Source: Sphingobacterium griseoflavum (lineage in GTDB: Bacteria > Bacteroidota > Bacteroidia > Sphingobacteriales > Sphingobacteriaceae). Taken from it: DNA of 64,000 nucleotides. The translations under genes and the position numbers were made by a program. The notes beneath the pieces were generated by a model, which saw only the letters and a list, made by a program, of their open reading frames with translations, had not been told where the DNA came from and searched no databases. The stretch spans positions 1 to 64,000 of the forward strand of contig NZ_BNAF01000013.1 in assembly GCF_014653155.1 (NCBI RefSeq). Direction: 5' to 3'. Positions within the stretch are counted from its first letter, which is position 1; every line of letters starts with the position of its first letter. Positions 8,658-17,321 of the stretch are shown piece by piece.

Positions 8658-8893
8658 GCACCGCTCAGATCTTGAGCGCCCAACATCAACGGGAAAGGCC
8701 GTGTCTAGTAGGAGTAGGGAGCAAGCATATAGCTAGCCAAACAACTAAATTTCCTCTATGGTCTGATCTCGCTTGTGGGGGAGGAATACAGATAATATTG
8801 CGTTTTTATGCCGGATTTATTTTGATCCTGTATACAATTGTATTGTTAATATAAACTTAATATGCTATTTTCAAGGAAATTGATAGATTATGG

Positions 8894-8901
8894 TAGTTTT
8901 G
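8894..8901 (+). promoter_or_regulatory. Candidate -7 promoter element upstream of the sigma factor gene
   Basis: TAGTTTTG matches the Bacteroidota -7 consensus TAnnTTTG, 20 bp before the sigma gene start. No well-spaced -33 TTG was found, so confidence is limited. Confidence 0.35.
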
Positions 8902-8921
8902 CTTCACCTTGAATATACATA

Positions 8922-9515
8922 ATGGCAGCTTCAGCATGGTGCGATAAATCAAAAATTGTTCAACGCGTGAAACGAGGCGACGAAGCGGCCTTTCGATTGC
9001 TTTATACGGCCTATTTCGACCAAGTGGCGCGCGAGATCTATTTCGTTCTGAAAGATCGGGCACTTACCGAAGAAGTTGTGCAAGATGTATTTTACAAGAT
9101 TTGGCAAAACCGCGATCAGCTAGACACGATTGTCAATCTGGAAGGCTACCTCCGTATCCTTTCCCGAAACGCTGCGCTGAATCTCCTGAAAGCTAATTTG
9201 CGCCGCCGCACTATGGAACATGGTTATTATCGAGAGCGAGTGGATCTGCTTGACGATACAAGCGAGAGCGACCAGCAAAATGAGTATTACCGACTCTTGG
9301 ATCGCGCTATAGAAAAGTTGCCGCCCCAACAAAAAAGAGTGTACCAGCTAAGTCGTTTTGAACGGATGAAATACTTGGAGATTGCCGCACACTTGAACCT
9401 GTCTAAAGAATCCGTAAAGTCCTACTTAAAGCTGGCTACCCAAGCCATAAAGAAATACCTAACCTATCACAAAGATTCCATCGTTTGCTTTTTTTTTATT
9501 TTATCTAGTTTTTAA
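8922..9515 (+). CDS. ECF RNA polymerase sigma factor (sigma-70 family)
   Basis: A 197-aa extracytoplasmic-function sigma factor. Region 2 covers residues ~20-90 (FRLLYTAYFDQVAREIYFVL, EEVVQDVFYKIWQNR) and region 4 covers ~130-185 (LDRAIEKLPPQQKRVYQLSRF, EIAAHLNLSKESVKSYLKLA, the helix-turn-helix). The gene is directly upstream of a FecR-type anti-sigma factor and a SusC with an STN domain. This is the standard Bacteroidota arrangement in which substrate binding at the outer membrane releases the sigma factor to transcribe the uptake genes. The C-terminus is unusually hydrophobic (IVCFFFILSSF) and may be a tail encoded by the T-rich sequence before the stop. Confidence 0.93.
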   Translation: MAASAWCDKSKIVQRVKRGDEAAFRLLYTAYFDQVAREIYFVLKDRALTEEVVQDVFYKIWQNRDQLDTIVNLEGYLRILSRNAALNLLKANLRRRTMEHGYYRERVDLLDDTSESDQQNEYYRLLDRAIEKLPPQQKRVYQLSRFERMKYLEIAAHLNLSKESVKSYLKLATQAIKKYLTYHKDSIVCFFFILSSF

Positions 9516-9578
9516 TACCCCCTTTTTTAGTTGTTGGTTGTCATCATCCTAGCACATATAGACAACCGCCTCATTGGG

Positions 9579-10802
9579 ATGGAATTGAAGAACATACGGA
9601 CAAAACAACTTTTAAAACAATCTATCTTGCACGAGCTGGCGGAAGGCGAGCGCGATGAGCTGCGGGAGCTATTGAACACGCTTTCACAGGAGGAACAAGA
9701 AAGACTGTACTTTGAAGCATGTGAGGAAGCTATCTCAGCACACGAATCGGAGCTGCTACAACCCTTTTCACCGACAGAGAAGGAACAGATCTTGGTCAAT
9801 ATTTTGAACAAGGACCACGGCGCACAGAAGCAGCGTCCAAGACGTTTCGTTTATCGAGTCTATTTGCCCTACCTCGCTGCCTGTTTTATCCTATCGTTTA
9901 TATCGATTGCTTTCCTATATTTTCGCCAGCAAAAAGACCATATTGGTTACGACAGCACCCAACCTGTGGCTGAAGTGAACAGCGATATAAACCCTGCGGA
10001 CGAACGCGCATTACTGACCACGAAGGATGGCACATCCGTAACTTTGGATACGCTGGCATTGGGAGAGGTCATTCGTGGCGATAATTTTCAGATTTTACGG
10101 TTGTCGACGGGCGAACTCCAATATCAGATGGTACGTAATGAGGATAGTCCGCAGGAACACATGATCCGCACGCCAAAAGGGGGGACGATTAGCATTATTC
10201 TGCCTGATGGAACAAAAGTTTGGCTGAACGCCGCCTCTTTCCTTCGGTTCAACCCCGATATGGAATCGTCCGATCGTCGGGTGACCGTGGAAGGCGAGGT
10301 TTATTTCGAGGTGGCCAAACGGACAACACAACGTTTTATAGTAAGCAGCGGTGCTGGCGAAATCGAAGTGCTAGGAACCAAATTTAATGTTAATACCTAT
10401 CAGCGGAATCGTACGGAAGTGGGATTGTTGGAGGGGAGCATCCGATTGACCACGGCGAAAACAACGCGGCGTATGGTGCCGTCGGAACTTGCCGTCATCC
10501 GGGACGATGGCTACACGCAGACCACGAGGCTAGAAAACATAGATGATATCATCCTGTGGAAAGAAGGCCTGTTTAATTTTCAAAATGCGACACCTGAACT
10601 GTTGGCCGAAGAACTGTCGCGTTGGTACAACGTGGACGTAACCGTAGTAGACCGACATGCCAAGCACCGTATCAATGGTAAAATCTCACGGAATCTTAAA
10701 CTTTCCAAAATGATTGAAATGCTGGATTTTTTGGGGTTCCATGCCACATACAGCAACCAAAAATTGATTATTAACACCAAAAATAAAGAGCCTATGCGAT
10801 AA
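9579..10802 (+). CDS. FecR-family anti-sigma factor with DUF4974 domain
   Basis: A 407-aa inner-membrane signal transducer. The cytoplasmic part (residues 1-93) would bind the ECF sigma factor encoded just upstream. One transmembrane helix spans about residues 94-115. The periplasmic part has the FecR domain (IRTPKGGTISIILPDGTKV, VTVEGEVYFEV, IEVLGTKFNV) and a C-terminal DUF4974-like STN-resembling domain (NFQNATPELLAEELSRWYNV, LKLSKMIEMLDFLG). The ATG at 9579 is preferred over a TTG at 9531, because the extra 16 residues would precede the normal family start. It relays the state of the downstream SusC receptor, whose STN domain should contact this periplasmic region. Confidence 0.93.
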   Translation: MELKNIRTKQLLKQSILHELAEGERDELRELLNTLSQEEQERLYFEACEEAISAHESELLQPFSPTEKEQILVNILNKDHGAQKQRPRRFVYRVYLPYLAACFILSFISIAFLYFRQQKDHIGYDSTQPVAEVNSDINPADERALLTTKDGTSVTLDTLALGEVIRGDNFQILRLSTGELQYQMVRNEDSPQEHMIRTPKGGTISIILPDGTKVWLNAASFLRFNPDMESSDRRVTVEGEVYFEVAKRTTQRFIVSSGAGEIEVLGTKFNVNTYQRNRTEVGLLEGSIRLTTAKTTRRMVPSELAVIRDDGYTQTTRLENIDDIILWKEGLFNFQNATPELLAEELSRWYNVDVTVVDRHAKHRINGKISRNLKLSKMIEMLDFLGFHATYSNQKLIINTKNKEPMR

Positions 10803-10831
10803 ATCGAAAAATCAAAAAAAGGCGAAAAAAC

Positions 10832-10855
10832 AGGAAGTGCGGGAACACTTCCTGC
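10832..10855 (+). terminator. Hairpin between anti-sigma and susC genes
   Basis: A perfect 9-bp stem CAGGAAGTG / CACTTCCTG with a 6-nt loop, 30 bp after the anti-sigma stop. A second small stem (AGCGA/TCGCT, 10859-10870) follows, ending in CTTTT. The pair could terminate or attenuate transcription between the regulatory genes and susC; no strong T run follows the first stem. Confidence 0.45.
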
Positions 10856-10927
10856 AAAGCGATTTCGCTCTTTTATCGAACGACTTGAACATCATCAATA
10901 TTTACAGAACTAAATCGAACTAAAATT

Positions 10928-13900
10928 ATGCATTTTGATTTGAAAGTTTATTCAATACATCGAAATAAACTTTATCGACTATTTGGGATCATGAAACTTG
11001 CAGCTGCCATCCTGGTCCTTTCTCTCGCTTCCGTAAGCGCATCAACCTTCGGACAACGTATTTCGTTACATGAAAAGCGAGCTACTATTACAACGCTCCT
11101 TGAGAAAATCGAGCGGCAAATCCCTTATCGGTTTGTGTACGATCAGGCAGATATCGGAGACGTATACGTGGAAAACGCTTTTTTAAAAGCCGTTAGCCTA
11201 ACAGAAGGATTGGATTTGGTCTTACGAAAACAAGGCTTGGACTATAAAATTATCGAAGATCACATTGTGGTACGAAAGCAGGTGATTTCGCCGACAGTTA
11301 CCTTGAAAGCTTTGCAAACCATGGTTCGGGGAACCGTTCGAGATGAAGGTGGGCAGCCTATCGAAGGCGTGACGGTTTCCGTAAAAGGGCAGGCTGGGCT
11401 ACAGACGCATACCAACGATGCCGGTGTTTTTTCACTTGCATTGGATTTAGGTAACACCACATTGACATTTGCACATATCTCCTATGCGGCGAAAGAAGTA
11501 GACACGAAAGGCCGTACGCTGATTGATGTGACGCTACAATCCCAAAATGGCGATATAGAAGAGGTCGTTGTCGTTGGGTATGGTACGCAAAAGAAAGCAA
11601 ACCTGACCGGAGCGGTAAGCGCCATCTCTGGCGAGGAGTTGGAAAATCGCCCCATCGCCAATATCGGGCAAGGTTTGCAGGGGCTAATGCCGGGATTGAC
11701 GGTACGCAGCACGGGTAATACGGCTCCGGGAAATCGAGCTCCACAATTCCGAATCCGTGGTGTGGGTACTTGGGGCGATGCAAATCCGTTGATCGTCATC
11801 GATGGCATACCGGGTGGGAATCTGAACATATTGAATCCTGACGATATCGAAAGTGTTTCTGTATTGAAAGATGCGGCATCGTCATCCATCTACGGTGTGC
11901 GTGGTGCAAATGGTGTCATCATGGTGACCACCAAGAAGGGGACATCAGGAAAGACCAACATTAATTACAATAGCTATGTCGGCTGGCAAACGCCCACGGC
12001 GTTGCCTGATTTTTTGGGATCTGTAGATTACATGGTGCTGCAGAACGAGGCGAACGTCAATGCGGGTCAAAACCCTACCTATACGGATGAACAGATAGAG
12101 ATCGCGCGAAACGGCTCTGATCCCAACTACTTTGCCAATACCGATTGGATCTCGGAAACCTATCGGAGGAGTGCACCGCAACAAAACCATAACCTGAGCT
12201 TGAATGGAGGCGCGGAAAACACCCAATATTACGCATCCTATGGTTACCTAAAGGAGGGCGGTCTTGTCGTTGGGGATAATTTTAATGCCCACCGCCACAA
12301 CGCTCGTTTGCGGGTAAGCACACAAGTGCTTGATCGTTTGCATGTCGACGGAAACTTGGGCTACGTGGACCGCTCGTATGATGGAAGTGCAAATGGCACG
12401 CAAGCCCTCTCTGGGGCGACAAGTATCCGGCCCTTGGTGCCCGTGCGTTTCACGAACAACAGTTGGGGATATCATGGCGGCCAAAGCAATCCTGTCGCCG
12501 TAGCAACAGATGGCGGTACCAATAGCTTTACTTCGCAGGAAATAACGGCAAATGTCAGTGCCACGCTCAATTTGTTTAAAGGCTTTGATCTTAAAGGGCA
12601 GTATGGCTTGGTAAAGTATAACTCCAAGAGAACCACATTGCTGAAAACAATTGACTATTATAGTCCCGATGATAACGAGCGCATATATCAGACCAACAAC
12701 CCCAATAGCATTGAAATGGACCATTATTCGGGGACCTATCAAACCTTCATCGGTACAGCTAATTATTTACGGACGCTCGCCGAAAAGCATACGATCAAGG
12801 GCTTGCTGGGTTATTCGCTAGAGGAAAATGTGGGGAACGATTTCGGAGCATCGCGTACCCATCTTCCGGTAGATTTGCCTTCTTTGGCGGTGGGCACCGA
12901 AAACCAGTTGAATAGCAGCGGCAGTGGACAAAATGCCTTGATGTCCTTTTTTGGCCGTGTGAATTACGATTTCGACAACAGGTATCTGTTGGAGGGTAAT
13001 TTTAGGCGCGATGGATCCTCGCGATTTCATCCGGACGTTCGTTGGAATTGGTTTGGCTCCTTTTCTGCGGGATGGGTGTTCAGCGAAGAGCGCTTTTTCC
13101 AACCTGTTAAATCCTTTTGGGATTTCGGTAAGATACGCTTCTCCTACGGAACCCAAGGGAATGACAAAGTTGGTCGTGACCATCCCTTCATGGCTATTTT
13201 AGCATCCGCACAGGTGAACTCCAATAATCCAATAGGTAACATTGGACGCGTCGGATTTAGACAAAGCTTCATACCGAACGAACTCGTTACTTGGGAATCT
13301 TCCGAAAAAATGAATATCGGTTTGGACTTGGCATTCCTGTCTCGCCGTTTGAATGTGACAGCCGATTATTTCGTGAATACCACCAACGATATTTTATTGA
13401 ATCCTCCGTTGCCCGACGTGATTGGCGTAGGTACGGGCTATCCCGCACAAAACTCCGGATCGCTAGAAAATAGGGGTTGGGAAGTGGTTGTGGGTTGGCA
13501 AGACCATATCGGGGCATTTGGATATCGTGCAAATTTCAACCTATCCGACGTCAGAAACAAAGTGACGAGGTTGGAAAACTTTGCCAACAACCTCGGTGAT
13601 CAGGTACGTCTAGAAGGGTACCCCTTAGATGCCTTCTATGGATTTAAAGCAGATCGTATCGCGCAACTAAGCGACTTCGATATCGTAGACGGTGAATATG
13701 TACCTAAGTTTCCTTTCCAACGGGGCGATCTGGTGGGACCTGGTGATTTGATTTACGTGCCTACCGATCCCAATGCGACCGAGATAACCGTCGGTGCAGA
13801 CCGGCATATCCTGGGGAGCGATATTCCCCGATATACCTATGGCTTTCGCGGTGATCTCTCGTACAAAAATTTCGATTTTAGCTTCTTTTTGCAAGGTGTC

Positions 13901-14305
13901 GGTAAAGCAGATGGCTTCCTGACCGGAAATGCAAGGCATCCATTCATCAATAATAGCGCCATGCCACAGCATGTGCATCTTGATCGGTGGACGCCGGAAA
14001 ATACGGATGCGGGCTACCCGCGTTTCGTCTATATGCGGACGCACAATACACGACTGTCCTCCAAATGGATCGAAGATGCGTCCTACCTGCGGGTAAAAAA
14101 CCTGCAGTTAGGCTATACTTTTTCGCCGCAATGGACCGAGAAAATCCGGATAGCTAAATTCAGGATCTATGCGTCTGCGGATAATTTGTTCACAAAAACA
14201 GACTTCTTTTACGGCTATGACCCAGAGGTTCCGACAGGCAATTCTGGAGGTTATTACCCGCAGGTGAAGACCTATGTCGTTGGTTTGAATATCAATTTAA
14301 AATAG
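10928..14305 (+). CDS. SusC/RagA-family TonB-linked transporter with STN domain
   Basis: A 1125-aa outer-membrane transporter. After an N-terminal extension and signal peptide (to about residue 43, STFGQ) comes an STN (secretin/TonB short N-terminal) domain at ~45-118. A carboxypeptidase-regulatory-like domain follows (VRGTVRDEGGQPIEGV, ~133-205), then the TonB-box-like EEVVVVGYGTQKK at ~211-223, the plug (ENRPIANIGQGLQGLMPGL, IDGIPGG, KDAASSSIYGVRGANGV), and a long barrel ending VVGLNINLK. The STN domain, absent from the other two SusC proteins in this window, matches the upstream ECF/FecR pair. It works with the SusD lipoprotein 8 bp downstream to import an oligomeric substrate. Methionine at 10991 is an alternative start that shortens the leader. 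Confidence 0.95.
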   Translation: MHFDLKVYSIHRNKLYRLFGIMKLAAAILVLSLASVSASTFGQRISLHEKRATITTLLEKIERQIPYRFVYDQADIGDVYVENAFLKAVSLTEGLDLVLRKQGLDYKIIEDHIVVRKQVISPTVTLKALQTMVRGTVRDEGGQPIEGVTVSVKGQAGLQTHTNDAGVFSLALDLGNTTLTFAHISYAAKEVDTKGRTLIDVTLQSQNGDIEEVVVVGYGTQKKANLTGAVSAISGEELENRPIANIGQGLQGLMPGLTVRSTGNTAPGNRAPQFRIRGVGTWGDANPLIVIDGIPGGNLNILNPDDIESVSVLKDAASSSIYGVRGANGVIMVTTKKGTSGKTNINYNSYVGWQTPTALPDFLGSVDYMVLQNEANVNAGQNPTYTDEQIEIARNGSDPNYFANTDWISETYRRSAPQQNHNLSLNGGAENTQYYASYGYLKEGGLVVGDNFNAHRHNARLRVSTQVLDRLHVDGNLGYVDRSYDGSANGTQALSGATSIRPLVPVRFTNNSWGYHGGQSNPVAVATDGGTNSFTSQEITANVSATLNLFKGFDLKGQYGLVKYNSKRTTLLKTIDYYSPDDNERIYQTNNPNSIEMDHYSGTYQTFIGTANYLRTLAEKHTIKGLLGYSLEENVGNDFGASRTHLPVDLPSLAVGTENQLNSSGSGQNALMSFFGRVNYDFDNRYLLEGNFRRDGSSRFHPDVRWNWFGSFSAGWVFSEERFFQPVKSFWDFGKIRFSYGTQGNDKVGRDHPFMAILASAQVNSNNPIGNIGRVGFRQSFIPNELVTWESSEKMNIGLDLAFLSRRLNVTADYFVNTTNDILLNPPLPDVIGVGTGYPAQNSGSLENRGWEVVVGWQDHIGAFGYRANFNLSDVRNKVTRLENFANNLGDQVRLEGYPLDAFYGFKADRIAQLSDFDIVDGEYVPKFPFQRGDLVGPGDLIYVPTDPNATEITVGADRHILGSDIPRYTYGFRGDLSYKNFDFSFFLQGVGKADGFLTGNARHPFINNSAMPQHVHLDRWTPENTDAGYPRFVYMRTHNTRLSSKWIEDASYLRVKNLQLGYTFSPQWTEKIRIAKFRIYASADNLFTKTDFFYGYDPEVPTGNSGGYYPQVKTYVVGLNINLK

Positions 14306-14313
14306 AGTGCATC

Positions 14314-15984
14314 ATGACAATTCAATATAGAAAACACAGCAAATTCGCGGTTCTTTTATGTGGTGTGGGCTTTCTTATGTCCTGCAGCGATTTTTTGGAT
14401 CGCGTACCGCAAGATCAAATTGTGAACGAAACCTACTGGAAAACCCAGGAACATTTGGAGATGGCCGCAACGGGGATCTATTCACGTGTAAAAGCCAAGA
14501 ATTTGGTGGACATGGAAAATTTGGCGGAGAACACCATGTGGCCCTCTACCCATCAATACAAGGATATCGGATCGGGTGTCTTTCCAGTTACCCAACCGAC
14601 GGTTAACAGTGAGTGGGCAAACATGTACCGGGACGTTCGCGAGTGCAATGCCTTTTTGGAGAACTACCAGGGGGCGTCGGAAACCGATCCCGGCGCCAAG
14701 GAACGACTGGCTGCCGAAGTGCGCGTGATCCGTGCATTGGCCTACAGTTTTTTGACTTCTTTCTACGGAGATATCCCATTGATCACAAAATCATTAAATC
14801 CCGGTGATCCGGAATTGTATGCGGGCCGCGACCCACAGGAGGAAGTGGTCGACTTTATGTTGCAAGAGTTGGATCAGGCGGCCTTGGCCCTGCCAGCGGC
14901 CATACCTACTGGCGAAAATTTAGGTCGTGTTAGTAAGGGAGCGGCCTTGGCTTTAAAATCACGCATTGCCCTAACCTATGGGCGATATGAAATAGCGGAA
15001 CAGGCGGCAAAGGCAGTGATGGATATGGATGTTTACGAGCTGTATAGCAGTGGCAATCCAAGCACCGCTTACTGGGAACTCTTTACCCGTGCTGGAAAAC
15101 TCTCTGCAGGGCGAAACAAAGAAACTATTTTTGCCAGACTGCATTTGGCAGATGTCATTATGCACAATTTAAGTCGCGAAATTCAGGTGCCCGATCAGTT
15201 TGCCCGTTTTGTGCCCACGCGTTCCTTGGTGGAATCCTACCTATGCGCCGATGGGTTACCGATCGATAAATCGCCACTGTACAGCGATGCGTCTTATGCC
15301 GACGTTTTCAAAAATAGGGATCCACGCATGACACAGACCATCCTGGTTCCTGGGGATAAATGGGGTGGCCGTTACGATGGGCGGCCTGTTGCTGAAAATG
15401 CTGATCCTACGGTATTTCAGGTGCCCAAGTTTAGCCAAGATGGCCGTGGGTCAGTCACCACAACAGGCTATTATTACAAGAAATATGTAGAGCCTACCGC
15501 CGTGCCCAACTATAATCGGGATGATAACGACATTCACCACATACGCTATGCGGAAGTACTGCTGAACTATGCGGAGGCGCGATTGGAGCAAAATAAGCTA
15601 ACGCAGGCAGACATAGATCTTTCTATCAACCTGTTGCGCGATCGCGTGGGAATGACGCGCATGAGCCTGACATTCCTTGCCCAAAACGGTATGGATGTTC
15701 GCGAAGAAATACGTCGGGAGCGGCGGGTGGAACTTGCGCTGGAAGGGCATCGCTATTTCGATGTGCGGCGGTGGCAACAAGGTGAGCTTCTGGGGAACGA
15801 TATTGAGGGCGTTAAAGCAGCTTGGTTTCCACAGTTAAGTTCGTCGACGTTTAGGAAAAGTGCCGATGGCTACCTTTCTGTACAGTGGAATCGAGCATTT
15901 GAGAGCCCTAAAAATTATCTTTGGCCCGTCCCACAAGCTCAATACGATCGAAACAACAATCTCGGACAGAATCCGGGTTGGTAA
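14314..15984 (+). CDS. SusD/RagB-family surface nutrient-binding lipoprotein
   Basis: A 556-aa lipoprotein with lipobox LMSC (Cys24) and the SusD start signature (CSDFLDRVPQDQIVNETYW). A tetratricopeptide-like helical scaffold follows, with RVIRALAYSFLTSFYGDIPL in the first half. The C-terminal region has the typical EIRRERRVELALEGHRYFD and final LGQNPGW. It forms the lid on the SusC barrel encoded 8 bp upstream and presents the substrate at the cell surface. The specificity cannot be read from sequence. A strong hairpin follows the stop. Confidence 0.95.
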   Translation: MTIQYRKHSKFAVLLCGVGFLMSCSDFLDRVPQDQIVNETYWKTQEHLEMAATGIYSRVKAKNLVDMENLAENTMWPSTHQYKDIGSGVFPVTQPTVNSEWANMYRDVRECNAFLENYQGASETDPGAKERLAAEVRVIRALAYSFLTSFYGDIPLITKSLNPGDPELYAGRDPQEEVVDFMLQELDQAALALPAAIPTGENLGRVSKGAALALKSRIALTYGRYEIAEQAAKAVMDMDVYELYSSGNPSTAYWELFTRAGKLSAGRNKETIFARLHLADVIMHNLSREIQVPDQFARFVPTRSLVESYLCADGLPIDKSPLYSDASYADVFKNRDPRMTQTILVPGDKWGGRYDGRPVAENADPTVFQVPKFSQDGRGSVTTTGYYYKKYVEPTAVPNYNRDDNDIHHIRYAEVLLNYAEARLEQNKLTQADIDLSINLLRDRVGMTRMSLTFLAQNGMDVREEIRRERRVELALEGHRYFDVRRWQQGELLGNDIEGVKAAWFPQLSSSTFRKSADGYLSVQWNRAFESPKNYLWPVPQAQYDRNNNLGQNPGW

Positions 15985-16000
15985 ATTATGTCTCATCTTT

Positions 16001-16038
16001 TCCCTAAGCACGACCCCAAATGGGTGCGTGCTTAGGGA
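16001..16038 (+). terminator. Strong hairpin after susD
   Basis: A perfect 12-bp stem (TCCCTAAGCACG / CGTGCTTAGGGA) with an inner ACCC/GGGT stem, 16 bp after the susD stop and 24 bp before the next ATG. There is no T run behind it, so it may be a factor-dependent terminator or an mRNA-end stabiliser that lowers expression of the EEP gene relative to susCD. Confidence 0.6.
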
Positions 16039-16062
16039 ATAATTATTCAAATATTGAACAAT

Positions 16063-16857
16063 ATGCTCAAGCGTTTACTTCCACTTATCCTGCTGTTTTT
16101 TTATGTTGCGCTTTTTGCGCAAAAGCCCCAACCATTTCTTCCGGCCGCCGGCATCAAGGTGATGACCTATAACATCCACCACGGGAATCCGCCATCCAAA
16201 GATTCCTTGATTGACCTCGAGGCAATTGCTCGTGTCATTCGTGCACAATCACCCGATATCGTGGCCTTGCAGGAGGTCGATCAATTTACCCGCCGCAGCG
16301 GAAACGTAGATCAAGCAAAAGCCATTGCTGAGCAATTGGGCATGCACTACTTCTATGCCAAAGCAATGGATTACGACGCCGGTGCTTATGGCCAAGCCAT
16401 CCTTTCCAGATTTCCTATCAGGTCTACCGCTGTCCGCCAGCTGCCGTCCGCTCCCGAATTTCGGGGCGAGCCACGTATCTTGGGAGAGGCCTTCATTCAG
16501 CTGCCGAACGGATCTACGCTCCGGTTTGGCACGGTACACCTGGATGCGCAAAAGAGCGAGGCCAACAGGCTGCTTCAAGCAAAAGCGCTTCAGCGCATTT
16601 TGGCGGAACAGAAAACACCAATGATTATTGCGGGTGATTTCAATGCCATTCGCAGCAGTGAAGCCATGAAAGTATTGGATGCTGCGTTTACGCATAGCTG
16701 TACCACCTGCGCGTTCACCATTCCTGTCCTAAAACCAAACAAGACGATAGACTACATATTGCTGGACAAACGTAAGACCTGGTCTGTCGTGTCGCACGAG
16801 ACGATTCAGGAAACCTATGCATCGGATCACTTCCCCGTTGTGACGGTTTTACAATAA
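16063..16857 (+). CDS. Secreted endonuclease/exonuclease/phosphatase-family hydrolase
   Basis: A 264-aa protein starting at the ATG at 16063 (a TTG at 16054 would add three residues). Signal peptide to about residue 20 (VALFAQ). It carries the EEP fold motif set: MTYNIHHG (Asn37), VALQEVD (Glu71, metal ligand), GTVHLD, IIAGDFNA, IDYILL and SDHFPV (catalytic His). These secreted EEP enzymes cleave phosphodiesters in nucleic acids, phospholipids or sugar phosphates; the substrate is not evident. As the only enzyme following this SusCD pair, it may prepare or process the imported ligand, which would suggest a phosphate-containing substrate (inference). Confidence 0.88.
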   Translation: MLKRLLPLILLFFYVALFAQKPQPFLPAAGIKVMTYNIHHGNPPSKDSLIDLEAIARVIRAQSPDIVALQEVDQFTRRSGNVDQAKAIAEQLGMHYFYAKAMDYDAGAYGQAILSRFPIRSTAVRQLPSAPEFRGEPRILGEAFIQLPNGSTLRFGTVHLDAQKSEANRLLQAKALQRILAEQKTPMIIAGDFNAIRSSEAMKVLDAAFTHSCTTCAFTIPVLKPNKTIDYILLDKRKTWSVVSHETIQETYASDHFPVVTVLQ

Positions 16858-17321
16858 GACGGCAATAGGCAAAACAGTGGTCTGTCGAGAGGCCACTGTG
16901 CTTGCTGGATAAAACACTACCTGACCTTTCCAAATTCACCCTATTCCTTTGGAAGATGGAGACAACGGCACTTTGTTCTCGCACTACGGTTTGTAGAACA
17001 TCTGCAACATGGCAGCTTTACCCTTAGGATATAAACATTTACCCATTTTCATCTCTTTTTGATCTTTTTTCGAGTCATTTTATTACGGAAGGTATACGCA
17101 GGCGTGGTTCACGCTTTGCGCTTGCAAGGATTTGACAGCTAGTACTTTGATCTGATTTTGCAATTTTTAGATCAGAATAGGCAATTTTTTTATGTCGATT
17201 AGTCGCTAATTTTAGCCTATTGCTTGATCTAACCAATCACGACATATGCTAACCAAAAACAGTGGAATTGTAAACCTTCTGGTCGATGGACTAGATCCTA
17301 AATAAACCTAAATAAAATCAT
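16858..17321. other. Intergenic region upstream of second susC
   Basis: About 464 bp with no supported gene. A 7-bp inverted repeat (ACAGTGG / CCACTGT, 16874-16899) just after the EEP stop may mark the transcript end. Further right, TGATCT/AGATCA half-sites at about 17150-17180 flank an AT-rich loop and could be an operator. The last ~150 bp before susC are AT-rich and should hold its promoter, but no convincing -33/-7 pair was found. Confidence 0.4.

Noticed and set aside
8672..8854. Plus-strand 60-codon frame between the LytTR regulator and sigma factor genes
   Set aside because: Composition and lack of any family resemblance suggest chance; it sits in a likely regulatory gap.
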